DNA from: Pseudomonas sp. PDM14
GTDB taxonomy: Bacteria > Pseudomonadota > Gammaproteobacteria > Pseudomonadales > Pseudomonadaceae
Direction: 5' to 3'
DNA: 64,000 nucleotides
Assembly: GCF_014851905.1 (NCBI RefSeq)
Contig: NZ_JACVAQ010000003.1
Span: 1-64,000 of the forward strand
In this document: in pieces, positions 49,286-57,826 of the stretch
Position numbering within the stretch: position 1 is the first letter of the stretch
Layout: the number at the start of each line of letters is the position of its first letter
Notes under the pieces: model-generated
The model's input: the letters and a program-made list of their open reading frames with translations, nothing else
The model's database searches: none
What the model was told of the DNA's origin: nothing
Made by a program: the position numbers and the translations under genes

Positions 49286-49894
49286 CTAGTAGGCGCCAAG
49301 CTCCGCTGCCTGTTCGCCGGCGGCATGGCTGGCGGCGGCGTTGGCCTGGTCCTTGGTCAGGCGCCGGCCTGCGATCAGACGTACCCACCAGGGCACCTGC
49401 TTCACCCGCCCGCCACCGAGCCGGGCCAGCACGTAGGCCATGGCGCACTTCTCGAACAGTTCGGCGTTGAACAGCATGCGGTTGCGGGTGACGCCGATGG
49501 CCAGCAGGCGCCCGTCGACCAGCCCGGCATTGCCGCCGCCGGCGAGCACGCCCGGCATCTGCGCGGCGTGGGCCGGCGCCCAGGAGCGGCCGATGTGCCG
49601 CGCCTGTTCGTCGAACACCGAGGGCATCGCTTCGCCCAGCGCGTCCAGTTGCAGGCTCCAGCGCGGGCTGAGGGTGGCCACGGCGCCGGCATCACCGCGC
49701 CGGTGGTAAACCTCGGCGTGCACGGCGCACAGGCCCGGCTCGGCGTCGGCCAATTCGACCTCGCGTGGCGCTTCGCCTTGGCTGAGAAACAGCAGGCGGC
49801 TGGTGCCCGGCAGGCGCAAGGAGAGCGCATCGCCGGGATGCAGGAAGCCCTTGGCGGTCAGGCGTTCGGCAGCCTGGAGCAGTACCTCGTGCAT
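49286..49894 (-). CDS. Class II aldolase/adducin-fold protein lacking metal ligands
   Basis: A 202-aa protein that aligns along most of its length with class II aldolases such as L-fuculose-phosphate aldolase. It starts MHEVLLQAAERLTAKGF; AVHAEVYHRRGDAGAV is the helix before the active site. The zinc His pair (HTH in the paralogue at 51387) is replaced by ATL (73-75), the third ligand His is missing (GNAG, 121-124) and the catalytic Glu is gone. It is therefore probably not a metal-dependent aldolase. It is the last gene of a four-gene operon, starting 2 bases after the aminotransferase stop. It may have a structural or regulatory role or a changed chemistry. Confidence 0.75.
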   Translation of the reverse strand: MHEVLLQAAERLTAKGFLHPGDALSLRLPGTSRLLFLSQGEAPREVELADAEPGLCAVHAEVYHRRGDAGAVATLSPRWSLQLDALGEAMPSVFDEQARHIGRSWAPAHAAQMPGVLAGGGNAGLVDGRLLAIGVTRNRMLFNAELFEKCAMAYVLARLGGGRVKQVPWWVRLIAGRRLTKDQANAAASHAAGEQAAELGAY

Positions 49895-49896
49895 GT

Positions 49897-51360
49897 TCAG
49901 ACCAGCCCGAACACATCGTCGAAGCGGTTCAGCGCCTCGTCGATGATCTCGTCGGTGTCGGCGGCGCTGGTGTACATGCGGCTGCCGGCCAGGGTCACCA
50001 GGCCGTGGGCCATGTAGGCGGCGCCCATCTCTTCCATCATGTGCTTGCGCGGGTTGACCTCGCGCAGCAGCTGGATCGGGTTGCGCACGTTGAGCAGCAG
50101 CACGCCGGAGGTTTGCAGGTGCACCACCGAGCCCTGGTTGTAGACCACGTAGGGCAGACCCCGGCGCTCGATGATCTGCCCCAGGCCGGCGGTCAAACGG
50201 TCGCCGGCCCGCCCGGCGACGGCCGCGGCGTTGCGTTTCTCCATCTCGATCAGGCTGTAGTAACCGGCCACGCAGGACAGCGGGTTGGCGGTCAGGGTGC
50301 CGCCGACGAAGGCGCGCTTGGTCTGTTTGCCGCCAATGCCGCCAGCCAGCAGCATCATCACCTCGCGCCGGCCGCCGATGCCGCCGGCCATGGGGTAGCC
50401 GCCGGTCAGGCACTTGCCGAAGATGGTCAGGTCCGGCAGCACGTTGAAGTAGCCCTGGGCACCGGACAGGCCGACGCGGAAGCCGCTGACCACTTCGTCG
50501 AAGATCAGCAGCGCGCCGAACTCGTCGCACAGCTTGCGCAGGTTGGCGTTGAAGTCCCTGTGTGCCGGGCGCGTGCCGCTTTCCGGGCCGAGCGGCTCGA
50601 CGATGATCGCCGCCGTGCCGCCGCGCAGACGATTGAGCTGCAGGCGCCGACGCAGGGCGCCGAGGTCGTTGGGAAAACTCTCCTGCGTGTGGCTGGTGGC
50701 GCCGCTGGGAATGCCCACCGCCTCGCGCCGGCCGGTGCCGGGGATGCGCATGCCGTAGACCAGCTGGTCGCTCCAGCCGTGGTAGGCGCCGCCGATCTTG
50801 ATCACCCATTTCTTGCCGGTGTAGGCGCGGGCCAGACGGATTGCGCCCATCACCGATTCGGTACCGGAGGCGAGCATGCGGAACATCTGCACCGAGGGCA
50901 CGTGGCGGCAGACCAGTTCGGCCAGCTTGACCTCGTACTCGTGCAGCAGGCCGGTGACCGGGCCGCACTCGCGCAGGGTCTCGATGACCTTCTCCTGCAC
51001 TACCGCATCGTTGCTGCCGAGCAGCGTCGGGCCGCCAGCCTGGAGAAAGTCGATGTAGCGGTTGCCGTCGATGTCTTCCAAGTGCGCGCCCCGGGCGCTC
51101 TTCATCGCCAGGGCGAAGGGGTAGTTGAATGCCAGGTTGTGCTGAATGCCGCCGGGGATGACCTGCGCGGCATTCAGCGCCAGCTGTTTGGAGGCGCGGC
51201 ATTGGTTGTCGAAGTAGCCCAGCACCTTGTCCATGTTCTCGCGGCGGATCGGCCGGATCGGCTGCTTGATCAGCGCCTTGAGACGCGCATCGATGACGTC
51301 GGTGTCCGGCCAGTGGGAGATGCCGGAAGTGCGCGGGTCGGGCTGGGTGGAGGCGTTCAT
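49897..51360 (-). CDS. Class III PLP aminotransferase (glutamate-1-semialdehyde aminomutase-like)
   Basis: A 487-aa PLP enzyme of fold type I. SGTESVMGAIRLARAYTGK (165-183) and GAYHGWSD (191-198) bind the phosphate and ring, Asp288 in LIFDEVVSGFR contacts the pyridine N, and Lys316 in IFGKCLTGGYPMA is the Schiff-base lysine. The pattern is closest to glutamate-1-semialdehyde 2,1-aminomutase, but the length (about 60 aa more at the N-terminus) and context argue against haem synthesis. In this operon it probably transaminates an aldehyde or ketone made by the aldolase, or removes an amino group from an amino-sugar-like substrate (inference). 26 bases after the intact aldolase gene. Confidence 0.88.
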   Translation of the reverse strand: MNASTQPDPRTSGISHWPDTDVIDARLKALIKQPIRPIRRENMDKVLGYFDNQCRASKQLALNAAQVIPGGIQHNLAFNYPFALAMKSARGAHLEDIDGNRYIDFLQAGGPTLLGSNDAVVQEKVIETLRECGPVTGLLHEYEVKLAELVCRHVPSVQMFRMLASGTESVMGAIRLARAYTGKKWVIKIGGAYHGWSDQLVYGMRIPGTGRREAVGIPSGATSHTQESFPNDLGALRRRLQLNRLRGGTAAIIVEPLGPESGTRPAHRDFNANLRKLCDEFGALLIFDEVVSGFRVGLSGAQGYFNVLPDLTIFGKCLTGGYPMAGGIGGRREVMMLLAGGIGGKQTKRAFVGGTLTANPLSCVAGYYSLIEMEKRNAAAVAGRAGDRLTAGLGQIIERRGLPYVVYNQGSVVHLQTSGVLLLNVRNPIQLLREVNPRKHMMEEMGAAYMAHGLVTLAGSRMYTSAADTDEIIDEALNRFDDVFGLV

Positions 51361-51386
51361 GGCGTTCTCTCTTCTAATCGTTCGGG

Positions 51387-52013
51387 CTAGGCGTTGAGCG
51401 CGGACAGGGCATGCTGGAAAGCCGGGTTGTCAGGTTGCTCGGCGAGAGCCCGCTGGAACCAGCGCACCGCCTCGCGTTCAAGTAGTTGCACCACGCGGCA
51501 GGCGTCGTCGAGGGTGCGGCCGACGCACACGGCGCCGTGGTTGCGCATCAGGTAGGCGTTGAGGTCGAAGCGCACCTGGCGGCTGACGTTACTCGCCAGC
51601 CAGCCGGTACCGGAGGGCGCGTAGCCACACACCGGTACGTCCCCGCCGATCACCTGGCGCGCGTCGGCGTCGCTGATCGGCAGCGCGCGGTCGAGCAGGG
51701 TGAAGGCGCTGGCCACCGGTTGATGGGTGTGCACGCTGGCCCAGCAGTCCGGGCGCGACCGGAGCATGCGCGCGTGCAGGCCACTTTCCACCGAAGGCTT
51801 GCCGGTGCCGGCGAGTTGCTTGAGGTCATCCAGGCGCAGCACGCAGATGTCGCCGGGCGCCATGGCGTAATAGTCGCTGGCCGACGGCGTGACGGCAAAG
51901 CGTTCGGCGTCGATGCGCAGCGCCAGGTTGCCGCCAACGCCAGCCAGGTAGCCCTGATCGGCGAGCTTCACCGCAGTGCGCACTACGGCCTCGCAGGCCT
52001 GTTCGAAGGTCAT
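51387..52013 (-). CDS. Class II aldolase (zinc-dependent type)
   Basis: A 208-aa class II aldolase/adducin-domain enzyme with an intact site. Glu76 (SVESGLH) is the catalytic acid/base, and His95, His97 (VHTHQ) and His159 (RNHG) are the metal ligands. The family cleaves sugar phosphates (fuculose-1-P, rhamnulose-1-P, tagatose or methylthioribulose-1-P dehydratase reactions) into dihydroxyacetone phosphate or similar plus an aldehyde. Its start overlaps the FGGY kinase stop by four bases (ATGA), so the kinase product is the likely substrate. Which sugar is not shown. Confidence 0.9.
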   Translation of the reverse strand: MTFEQACEAVVRTAVKLADQGYLAGVGGNLALRIDAERFAVTPSASDYYAMAPGDICVLRLDDLKQLAGTGKPSVESGLHARMLRSRPDCWASVHTHQPVASAFTLLDRALPISDADARQVIGGDVPVCGYAPSGTGWLASNVSRQVRFDLNAYLMRNHGAVCVGRTLDDACRVVQLLEREAVRWFQRALAEQPDNPAFQHALSALNA

Positions 52014-53599
52014 GACCTGGCTCCGTGCAGCGTGGCGTAGAACGGCGCCAGCGCCTTGTGCGCGGCGCGGAAGGTGGCGTAGCTGGCGGCGTAGCGCTCG
52101 CTGTTGGCGCGGCCCGGCTCGAACGAGCGGCGGATCGCCACGCGCTCGGCAATGTCGCTGAAGGTCATGGCGCCGATGCCGACCCCGGCGATGAAGGCCG
52201 CGCCTCGCGCATTGGCCTGGATCGGCTGCTGCGGCTGGTGCACGGTGACGCCCAACGTGTCGGCGAAGATCTGGCTCCAGACATCCGAACGCCCGCCCCC
52301 ACCTACCAGGGTGATGGCCTCGGCCGGCTGGCCGATGAAGCCCTCGACCGCCTCCATCATCCAGCGTGTGTTCAGCGCCACGCCTTCGAGGAAGGCGCGC
52401 ACCATGTCTTCGCGGGCGTGCTCCAGGCTCAGGTTGAGCAGGCCAGCGCGCAGATTGCCGTCGTCCACCGGGCTGCGCTCGCCCATCAGCCAGGGCAGGT
52501 AGAGCAGGCCGCGGGCGCCGGCTGGTACGCCGGCGGCGATCTCGTCGAGGATGCGGTACACGTCCGGACGCGCCTCGTCCTGCAGCAGGGCGTCCTTGGC
52601 GAACAGGATGCGGTCACGCAGGAAGCTCAGGTTGGCGCCTGCAGCGGACTGCATGGCCATCATCAGGTAGCGGTCGGTCAGGGCGCAGGGCACAGCGGCG
52701 ATCTGCCGGAACACGTCGGTTTTCTTCTTCGCCACGTGGGCGCCGATCCATGACGAGGTGCCGACGTACAGGTGCAGGGCGTTGTCCGCGACGGCGCCGG
52801 AGCCGAGTGCAGCGGCGCTGTTGTCCACCGCGCCGGCGACCACCGGAATGCCGGCGGGCAGGCCGAGTTTTTCCGCCACCTGCGGGCGCAGCGTGCCGAG
52901 AATATCGCTGCAGCGCACCAGTTCCGGCAGCTGCTCGCGGCTCAGCCCGGCTAGGCGCAACAGGCCTTCGTCGTAGCGGATGTTGGCTGGGTCGCGGTTG
53001 TCGGTGACCCAGGTGGTCAGCGCCGAATCTACGGTGGCGGCGAGGCGGCCGGTCAGGCGCAGGTTGATGAAGTCGAGGACGTTGAGGAATTTGGCGGTGC
53101 GTGCGTACAGCTCGGGCAGCTCGTCGCGGATGAAGGCGATGTGGCCGAACGGGTCCTTGCCGGACAGCGCCGGCGCGCCGCCGGTCAGGTGCAGCCAGCG
53201 CCACAGCTTGAGCGGGTCGTAGCCGGCCACGCGCGGCAGGGTGCCACCGACCTGACGACGCACTGCGGCCTGGCCGCGCATGTCCATGTACAGCATGGCG
53301 CGGGCCAGCGGATTGCCGTCGCGGTCCACCGGCAGGGTCGCCTCACCCTGGCAGGAGCAGGCCACGGCGACGATGTTCGCGCGTGCCTCAGCATCGCCGA
53401 GCAGCACTTCGCTGGCGCTCTCCTCGAAGGCACGCCACCAGTCTTCCGGGCACTGCTCGACGCCGGCACCGGGCAGCACGTGGTTGGTCACGGCGCGGAA
53501 GGCGAAGGCGCGAACCTGGCCATCCAGGCCGACCAGGGCGGTCTTGCAGCCGGAGCTGCCGAGGTCGACGGCGAGCACCAGGCGGTCGTCGCGGCTCAC
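52010..53599 (-). CDS. FGGY-family carbohydrate kinase
   Basis: A 529-aa sugar or polyol kinase of the ASKHA fold. The N-terminal phosphate loop is VLAVDLGSSGCKTALVGLDG (8-27), the central region has DFINLRLTGRLAATVDSALTTW and the C-terminal FGGY signature is replaced by TLVGGGGRSDVWSQIFADTLGVTVHQP, as in xylulokinase-like members. The start is GTG at 53599; the frame is open 62 codons further, but that part crosses the intergenic repeat and the palindrome and is unlike the family. First gene of the operon, divergent from the TetR gene. The substrate is unknown. Confidence 0.9.
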   Translation of the reverse strand: MSRDDRLVLAVDLGSSGCKTALVGLDGQVRAFAFRAVTNHVLPGAGVEQCPEDWWRAFEESASEVLLGDAEARANIVAVACSCQGEATLPVDRDGNPLARAMLYMDMRGQAAVRRQVGGTLPRVAGYDPLKLWRWLHLTGGAPALSGKDPFGHIAFIRDELPELYARTAKFLNVLDFINLRLTGRLAATVDSALTTWVTDNRDPANIRYDEGLLRLAGLSREQLPELVRCSDILGTLRPQVAEKLGLPAGIPVVAGAVDNSAAALGSGAVADNALHLYVGTSSWIGAHVAKKKTDVFRQIAAVPCALTDRYLMMAMQSAAGANLSFLRDRILFAKDALLQDEARPDVYRILDEIAAGVPAGARGLLYLPWLMGERSPVDDGNLRAGLLNLSLEHAREDMVRAFLEGVALNTRWMMEAVEGFIGQPAEAITLVGGGGRSDVWSQIFADTLGVTVHQPQQPIQANARGAAFIAGVGIGAMTFSDIAERVAIRRSFEPGRANSERYAASYATFRAAHKALAPFYATLHGARS

Positions 53600-53610
53600 T
53601 GCGGCGTATC

Positions 53611-53669
53611 CCCGGTGTGCGCACCGTGGAGGCGCCAAGCGCCCGTGGTGCGTGCGGCGCGCCCTGCAG
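53611..53669. repeat. Degenerate REP-like repeat in the kinase-TetR spacer
   Basis: Right arm GGTGCGTGCGGCGCGCCCTG (53647-53666) resembles the right arm of the 49209 element; the left arm is reduced to GGTGTGCGCACC (53614-53625). It lies in the kinase leader, between the GTG start and the palindrome. Confidence 0.5.
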
Positions 53670-53728
53670 TGGTGGTGTGGTTCTGGCTCTTTTGCATCGG
53701 CCCCTTTCCATTTTTTCAGAGTCGCGCT

Positions 53729-53753
53729 AAAACATAAGCATTGCTCATGTTTT
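53729..53753. promoter_or_regulatory. Candidate TetR operator: 25-bp near-perfect palindrome
   Basis: AAAACAT (53729-53735) is the exact inverse of ATGTTTT (53747-53753), and AGCA (53737-53740) of TGCT (53742-53745). Only the base between these blocks on each side is unmatched, around a single central T at 53741. It lies 11 bases before the tetR GTG start and 130 bases before the kinase start, so one site could control both divergent units. Confidence 0.75.
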
Positions 53754-53763
53754 CGAGAATGCT

Positions 53764-54444
53764 GTGGCCACCAAAACTTTGTCAAGCACCCCGGCGAAAG
53801 CCCGCACCCGCCGCGAACCGAAGCAGGAACGCAGCCAGGTGCGCTTCGAGGCGATCCTCAAGGTCGCCCTGGAACTGATCGCCGCACGCGGCTACGAGGC
53901 CGTGTCGATGCGCGAAATCGCCCGCGAGGCGGCGCTGCCGATTGCGTCCCTGTACCTGTATTTCCCGACCAAGCTGGCGATCGTCCAGGAAGTCTGGCAG
54001 CGCTACACCACCAGCGTGCGGGATCGTTTGCAGGCCGACCTGCAGCACATCGTCAGCCCAGGCAACGACGCCGATGCCGGGCTGATGATCGAGCGCCTGA
54101 TCGACCTGATGGTGGAGATCCAGATCAGCCATCCGGGCTTCGTCGAGGTCTGGGGTTGCGTCACCGCCGCACCGGAACTGCGCGCGCTGAACAGCGCCGA
54201 CACCCTGGCCACCGCCGCGATGATCGCCACCGCGATTCGCAGTGCTCATCCGCACACCGATGCCGAGCAGGTCGAAGGCCTGGCGCTGGTGCTGTGCGAG
54301 GCCGGCAGCTCGATCACCAAGCTGGCCCTGACCCTGGACGAACCGGAGCGTCAGCGCCGCCTGCAACAGCTCAAACGCACCTTGCACTTCATCTACAGCA
54401 ACAGCCTGGCGGCCTTCGCCGCGGCGGGTGACGGGCGCGCGTAA
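53764..54444 (+). CDS. TetR-family transcriptional regulator
   Basis: A 226-aa TetR-type repressor. The helix-turn-helix lies at about residues 29-75 (ILKVALELIAARGYEAVSMREIAREAALPIASLYLYFPTK), followed by a helical ligand domain. The start codon is GTG at 53764; no ATG in frame gives a better start. It is divergent from the kinase-aldolase-aminotransferase operon and lies directly upstream of the DUF1302/DUF1329 pair on its own strand. It probably binds the palindrome 11 bases before its start and so represses itself and the operon (inference). The ligand is unknown. Confidence 0.9.
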   Translation: MATKTLSSTPAKARTRREPKQERSQVRFEAILKVALELIAARGYEAVSMREIAREAALPIASLYLYFPTKLAIVQEVWQRYTTSVRDRLQADLQHIVSPGNDADAGLMIERLIDLMVEIQISHPGFVEVWGCVTAAPELRALNSADTLATAAMIATAIRSAHPHTDAEQVEGLALVLCEAGSSITKLALTLDEPERQRRLQQLKRTLHFIYSNSLAAFAAAGDGRA

Positions 54445-54573
54445 AGCGCGGCTCGCTGCGGATGACAACGGTTTATCAAGGGCCTTTCCGGCGCCGTTTT
54501 TTGGCCGGTTGGGCCCCATGGAGGGTTTCACAAGTCGGCTAGTTTCGCGTCATCACCGCTAGGGGACAGCAGC

Positions 54574-56379
54574 ATGTCGTATAACGAGAAAAGCAAGATA
54601 GCGCTGGCAATAGGGATGTGGCTCTGCTCGGTGCAGCAGGTCCAGGCCTTTCAGATCGACACCGGGCCGAACCTCACGACCTCGCTGGAAAGCGTGGCGG
54701 AGTTCACTTCGGTGTACCGCACGAGTTCGCCGGAGCGCATCGAGCAAGGCGGGCAGAACGTGTTCATCAACAACAACGATGGCAGCGAGTATTACGACAA
54801 CGGGTTCGTGTCGAACGAATTCAAGCTGACCTCCGAGTTGCATGTGCGCACTGAACAGGACGGCCTGTTCATCCGCGGCACGGCTTGGTACGACACCCAG
54901 CTGATGGACCACGACCCCAGCGGCGACGGCTTCGACACGCACAACACCGACAGCGACGAGCATTATCCAGCCGACCTGAAAAACCGCGCCGGCAGTCGTG
55001 CGCGCCTACTCGACGCCTACCTGTACACCAACCGCTACATCGCCGAGCGGCCCGTCAGCCTGCGGCTCGGGCGCCAGGTGATCAACTGGGGCGAGGGCAT
55101 TTTCTACGCCGACGGCATCAACGTGATAAACCCGGTCGACATCGGCCGCGTGGTGCTGCCCAACGCCAGCCTCAAGGATGCGTTGCTGCCGACCAACATG
55201 ATCTCCGGCCAGTTCGGCCTGACTGACAGTTTGAACATTGAGGCCTTCTACGGTTTGGAGTGGAAGGGGCACGACCTGATTCCGACCGGTGCCTTCCTGA
55301 ATAACCAAGACTATTTCGGCAAGGGCAGCAACGGTGTGCTGGTCGACCTGCGCGACGAGTTGGGCGGCCTGGCTGAGTTCGTGCCGGGGCTCAATGGCGT
55401 CGACGGCGTGGTTGCCGGTGCGCGCTACGGCCGCGAGCACGATGCCCGTGACGACGGCCAGTTCGGCGTCGCCATGCGCTACATGGTGGAGGAGTGGAAC
55501 AACACCGAATTCAGCCTCTATTACATGAACTACCACAGCAAGGTGCCGTTCCTGCGCATCCAGAAAGGCCAGTCCTTTGCCTGCAGCAGCGGTGGCGGTG
55601 GCCGGTTCGCCACCCTCTGCGGGTTGGCCCAAGCGGTCGATCCAGGATCGGTGCCGCTGGTCGATGGTCTGGCCCTGCTCGACTCCACCTACTACGACTT
55701 CGTCTACCCGGAAGACATCCGCCTGTTCGGCTTCAGCGTCTCCGGCACCATCGGCGACACCAGCGTGGCCGGCGAGCTGGCCTACCGGCCCAACGCGCCG
55801 CTGGAACCGTCGATGACCTATGAGCTGGAACAGATGGCCGAAGGTGCCCTGGGCGCCGGCGGGGCCAGTGGCGGCAGTATCGACCTGGGTGAGTTCGGCG
55901 ACGGCTCGGCCAACGACACGCGCCGCCGCATCGACCTGTACAAACGCCACGAGCTGTACACCGGTTCGGTCTCGACCATCCACACCTTCGGCCCGGTCGG
56001 CGGCCTCGACGACCTACTGATGCTCGCCGAGGTGGCGTTCAATCATGTGCCGGGCAGCCTGCTCGACTCGGCCAACTACGCCTACCTGGACTCCTTCGCC
56101 TGGGGCTACACGGTGAACTTCTCCGGGCTGATCCAGGACGTGCAGCCGAATGTCGACCTGATGCCGGCGATCACCTTCCGCCAGGACGTGTCCGGCACGT
56201 CGCCGGCGCTCAATGAAAACTTCGTCCAAGGGCGCAAGTCGGCGACCCTCGAGCTGGGCGCCAAGTACGGCCAGACGCTGACCGGCAAGCTCGGCTACAC
56301 CTCGTTCTGGGGCGCGCGCAAGGACAACGCGCTGATCGACCGCGACCACGTTGCGCTCAACGTCTCCTACTCCTTCTGA
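54574..56379 (+). CDS. DUF1302 family outer-membrane-type protein
   Basis: A 601-aa exported protein with an N-terminal signal peptide (hydrophobic core about 9-20, cleavage likely after VQA at residue 25). Alternating beta-strand patterns run throughout and it ends in the aromatic NVSYSF, typical of outer-membrane barrels. LGRQVINWGEGIFYADGINVINPVD is a recognisable DUF1302 block. DUF1302 proteins usually occur with DUF1329, as here, and are often near genes for hydrophobic-substrate or steroid-like catabolism. The role is not established. It begins 129 bases after tetR. Confidence 0.87.
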   Translation: MSYNEKSKIALAIGMWLCSVQQVQAFQIDTGPNLTTSLESVAEFTSVYRTSSPERIEQGGQNVFINNNDGSEYYDNGFVSNEFKLTSELHVRTEQDGLFIRGTAWYDTQLMDHDPSGDGFDTHNTDSDEHYPADLKNRAGSRARLLDAYLYTNRYIAERPVSLRLGRQVINWGEGIFYADGINVINPVDIGRVVLPNASLKDALLPTNMISGQFGLTDSLNIEAFYGLEWKGHDLIPTGAFLNNQDYFGKGSNGVLVDLRDELGGLAEFVPGLNGVDGVVAGARYGREHDARDDGQFGVAMRYMVEEWNNTEFSLYYMNYHSKVPFLRIQKGQSFACSSGGGGRFATLCGLAQAVDPGSVPLVDGLALLDSTYYDFVYPEDIRLFGFSVSGTIGDTSVAGELAYRPNAPLEPSMTYELEQMAEGALGAGGASGGSIDLGEFGDGSANDTRRRIDLYKRHELYTGSVSTIHTFGPVGGLDDLLMLAEVAFNHVPGSLLDSANYAYLDSFAWGYTVNFSGLIQDVQPNVDLMPAITFRQDVSGTSPALNENFVQGRKSATLELGAKYGQTLTGKLGYTSFWGARKDNALIDRDHVALNVSYSF

Positions 56380-56393
56380 CGGCAGGAACCTTC

Positions 56394-57758
56394 ATGACCA
56401 GAAATGCATTGCGTGTCCGTTCCGTTCTGCTTTCCCTCGGCCTGCTGCTGCCTCTGGCGGCCGAAGCCAAGGTCAGTGCCGAGCAGGCGGCCCAGCTCAA
56501 TGGCAACCTCACGCCGTTCGGCGCCGAGCGCCAGGGCGATGCCGCCAAGGGCGTGCCGGAGTGGACGGGCGGCCTGACCCAGGCGCCTGCCGGTTATGCC
56601 GGGCCCGGCAGCTTCCACGTTGACCCGTTCGCCGACGAGAAGCCGCTGCGGGTGATCGATGCACAAAACCTGCAGGCCGATGCCGGCAACCTCAGCGAGG
56701 GCGTCAAGGCGCTGCTCAAGGCCTACCCGCAGACCTTCAAGGTGCCGGTCTACCCGAGCCACCGCAGCTTCGCCGCGCCGCAGGACATCTACCAGAACAC
56801 CTTCACCAACGCGCAGAAGGCCGATCTCGACGGTGCCGGCTACGGCCTGGTGAATGCCTACGCGGGCATTCCGTTTCCGATCCCGGCCGATGGCCGCCAG
56901 GCGATCTGGAACCACATCGCGCGCTGGCAAGGCCGCTACATCGACGAGGTGGCGGTCACCGCGCAGGTCACCGCCAGCGGCGGTTACTCGCTGCTGCGCG
57001 AGCGTATCCAGCTGCTGTCCAACTACTACAACCCGAAGAAGGATGCCGGCAGCCTCGACAATATCCTCTACTACTTCGCCAGCGAGCTGCTGCCGCCGTC
57101 GCGTGACAATGGCCGTGCGCTGCTGGTCCACGAAACCATCGACCAGGTCGCCGCGCCGCGTTCGGCGTGGATCTACAACCCCGGCCAGCGCCGCGTGCGC
57201 CGCGCGCCGACCCTGGCCTACGACACACCGATCGACGGCATCTACGCCGACGACACCGATATGTACAACGGCGCCACCGACCGTTACGACTGGAAACTGG
57301 TCGGCAAGCAGACGCTGCTGGTGCCGTACCACAACTACGCCATGGAAAAGCAGGGCCGCGAAGTTGGCGAACTGGTCAAGCCAGGCCACCTCAACAGCGA
57401 CCTGACGCGCTGGGAAATGCACCGCGTGTGGGTGGTCGAGGCCACGTTGCGCGAGGGTCAGCGCCATGTGCACGGCAAGCGCCGCTTCTATCTGGATGAG
57501 GACAGCTGGTACGCCCTGATCGTGGAAAACTACGACACCCGCGGCGAGCTGTGGCACGTCAACCTGGCCTTCACCAAGAACGCCTACGACGTGCCGGTGA
57601 TCACCCCGGTGAACATCGTCTTCCATGACCTGATCGCCCACAGCTACACGGTGATCGGTCTGCGCAACAAGGAAAAGGCGCCGCGCCAGTTCCAGCTCAC
57701 GCCGCCGCCGGACAGCTACTGGAAGCCTGCCAGCCTGCGCCGCAAGGGCACCCAGTAA
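56394..57758 (+). CDS. DUF1329 family exported protein
   Basis: A 454-aa protein with a signal peptide (RVRSVLLSLGLLLPLAAEA, cut near residue 25). It has the family blocks KVSAEQAAQLNGNLTPFGAERQG, YNPGQRRVRRAP and YNGATDRYDWKLVGKQTLLVPYHNY. DUF1329 proteins are predicted LolB-like periplasmic or outer-membrane partners of DUF1302 proteins. It starts 14 bases after the DUF1302 stop, so the two form one unit. It may serve uptake of the substrate of the neighbouring kinase operon, but nothing in the sequence proves it. Confidence 0.87.
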   Translation: MTRNALRVRSVLLSLGLLLPLAAEAKVSAEQAAQLNGNLTPFGAERQGDAAKGVPEWTGGLTQAPAGYAGPGSFHVDPFADEKPLRVIDAQNLQADAGNLSEGVKALLKAYPQTFKVPVYPSHRSFAAPQDIYQNTFTNAQKADLDGAGYGLVNAYAGIPFPIPADGRQAIWNHIARWQGRYIDEVAVTAQVTASGGYSLLRERIQLLSNYYNPKKDAGSLDNILYYFASELLPPSRDNGRALLVHETIDQVAAPRSAWIYNPGQRRVRRAPTLAYDTPIDGIYADDTDMYNGATDRYDWKLVGKQTLLVPYHNYAMEKQGREVGELVKPGHLNSDLTRWEMHRVWVVEATLREGQRHVHGKRRFYLDEDSWYALIVENYDTRGELWHVNLAFTKNAYDVPVITPVNIVFHDLIAHSYTVIGLRNKEKAPRQFQLTPPPDSYWKPASLRRKGTQ

Positions 57759-57790
57759 GGCCGTGGCTGACGCCGTCGCCGCCCGCAGCG

Positions 57791-57826
57791 GGCGCGGCGG
57801 CGGGCGCGGCGGCGGGCGCGGCGGCG
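57791..57826 (+). repeat. Three perfect 12-bp tandem repeats
   Basis: GGCGCGGCGGCG is repeated three times without change, followed by GGGGC. It lies 32 bases after the DUF1329 stop in a very GC-rich spacer. It is a replication-slippage type minisatellite; copy number may vary between strains. Confidence 0.9.

Noticed and set aside
53600..53785. N-terminal extension of 62 codons on the FGGY kinase
   Set aside because: It would run through the repeat, the palindrome and the start of tetR, and lacks any sugar-kinase similarity.
54481..54510. Terminator after tetR (CGGCGCCG followed by TTTTTT)
   Set aside because: The palindrome leaves no room for a loop and longer pairing is weak, so I could not support it.
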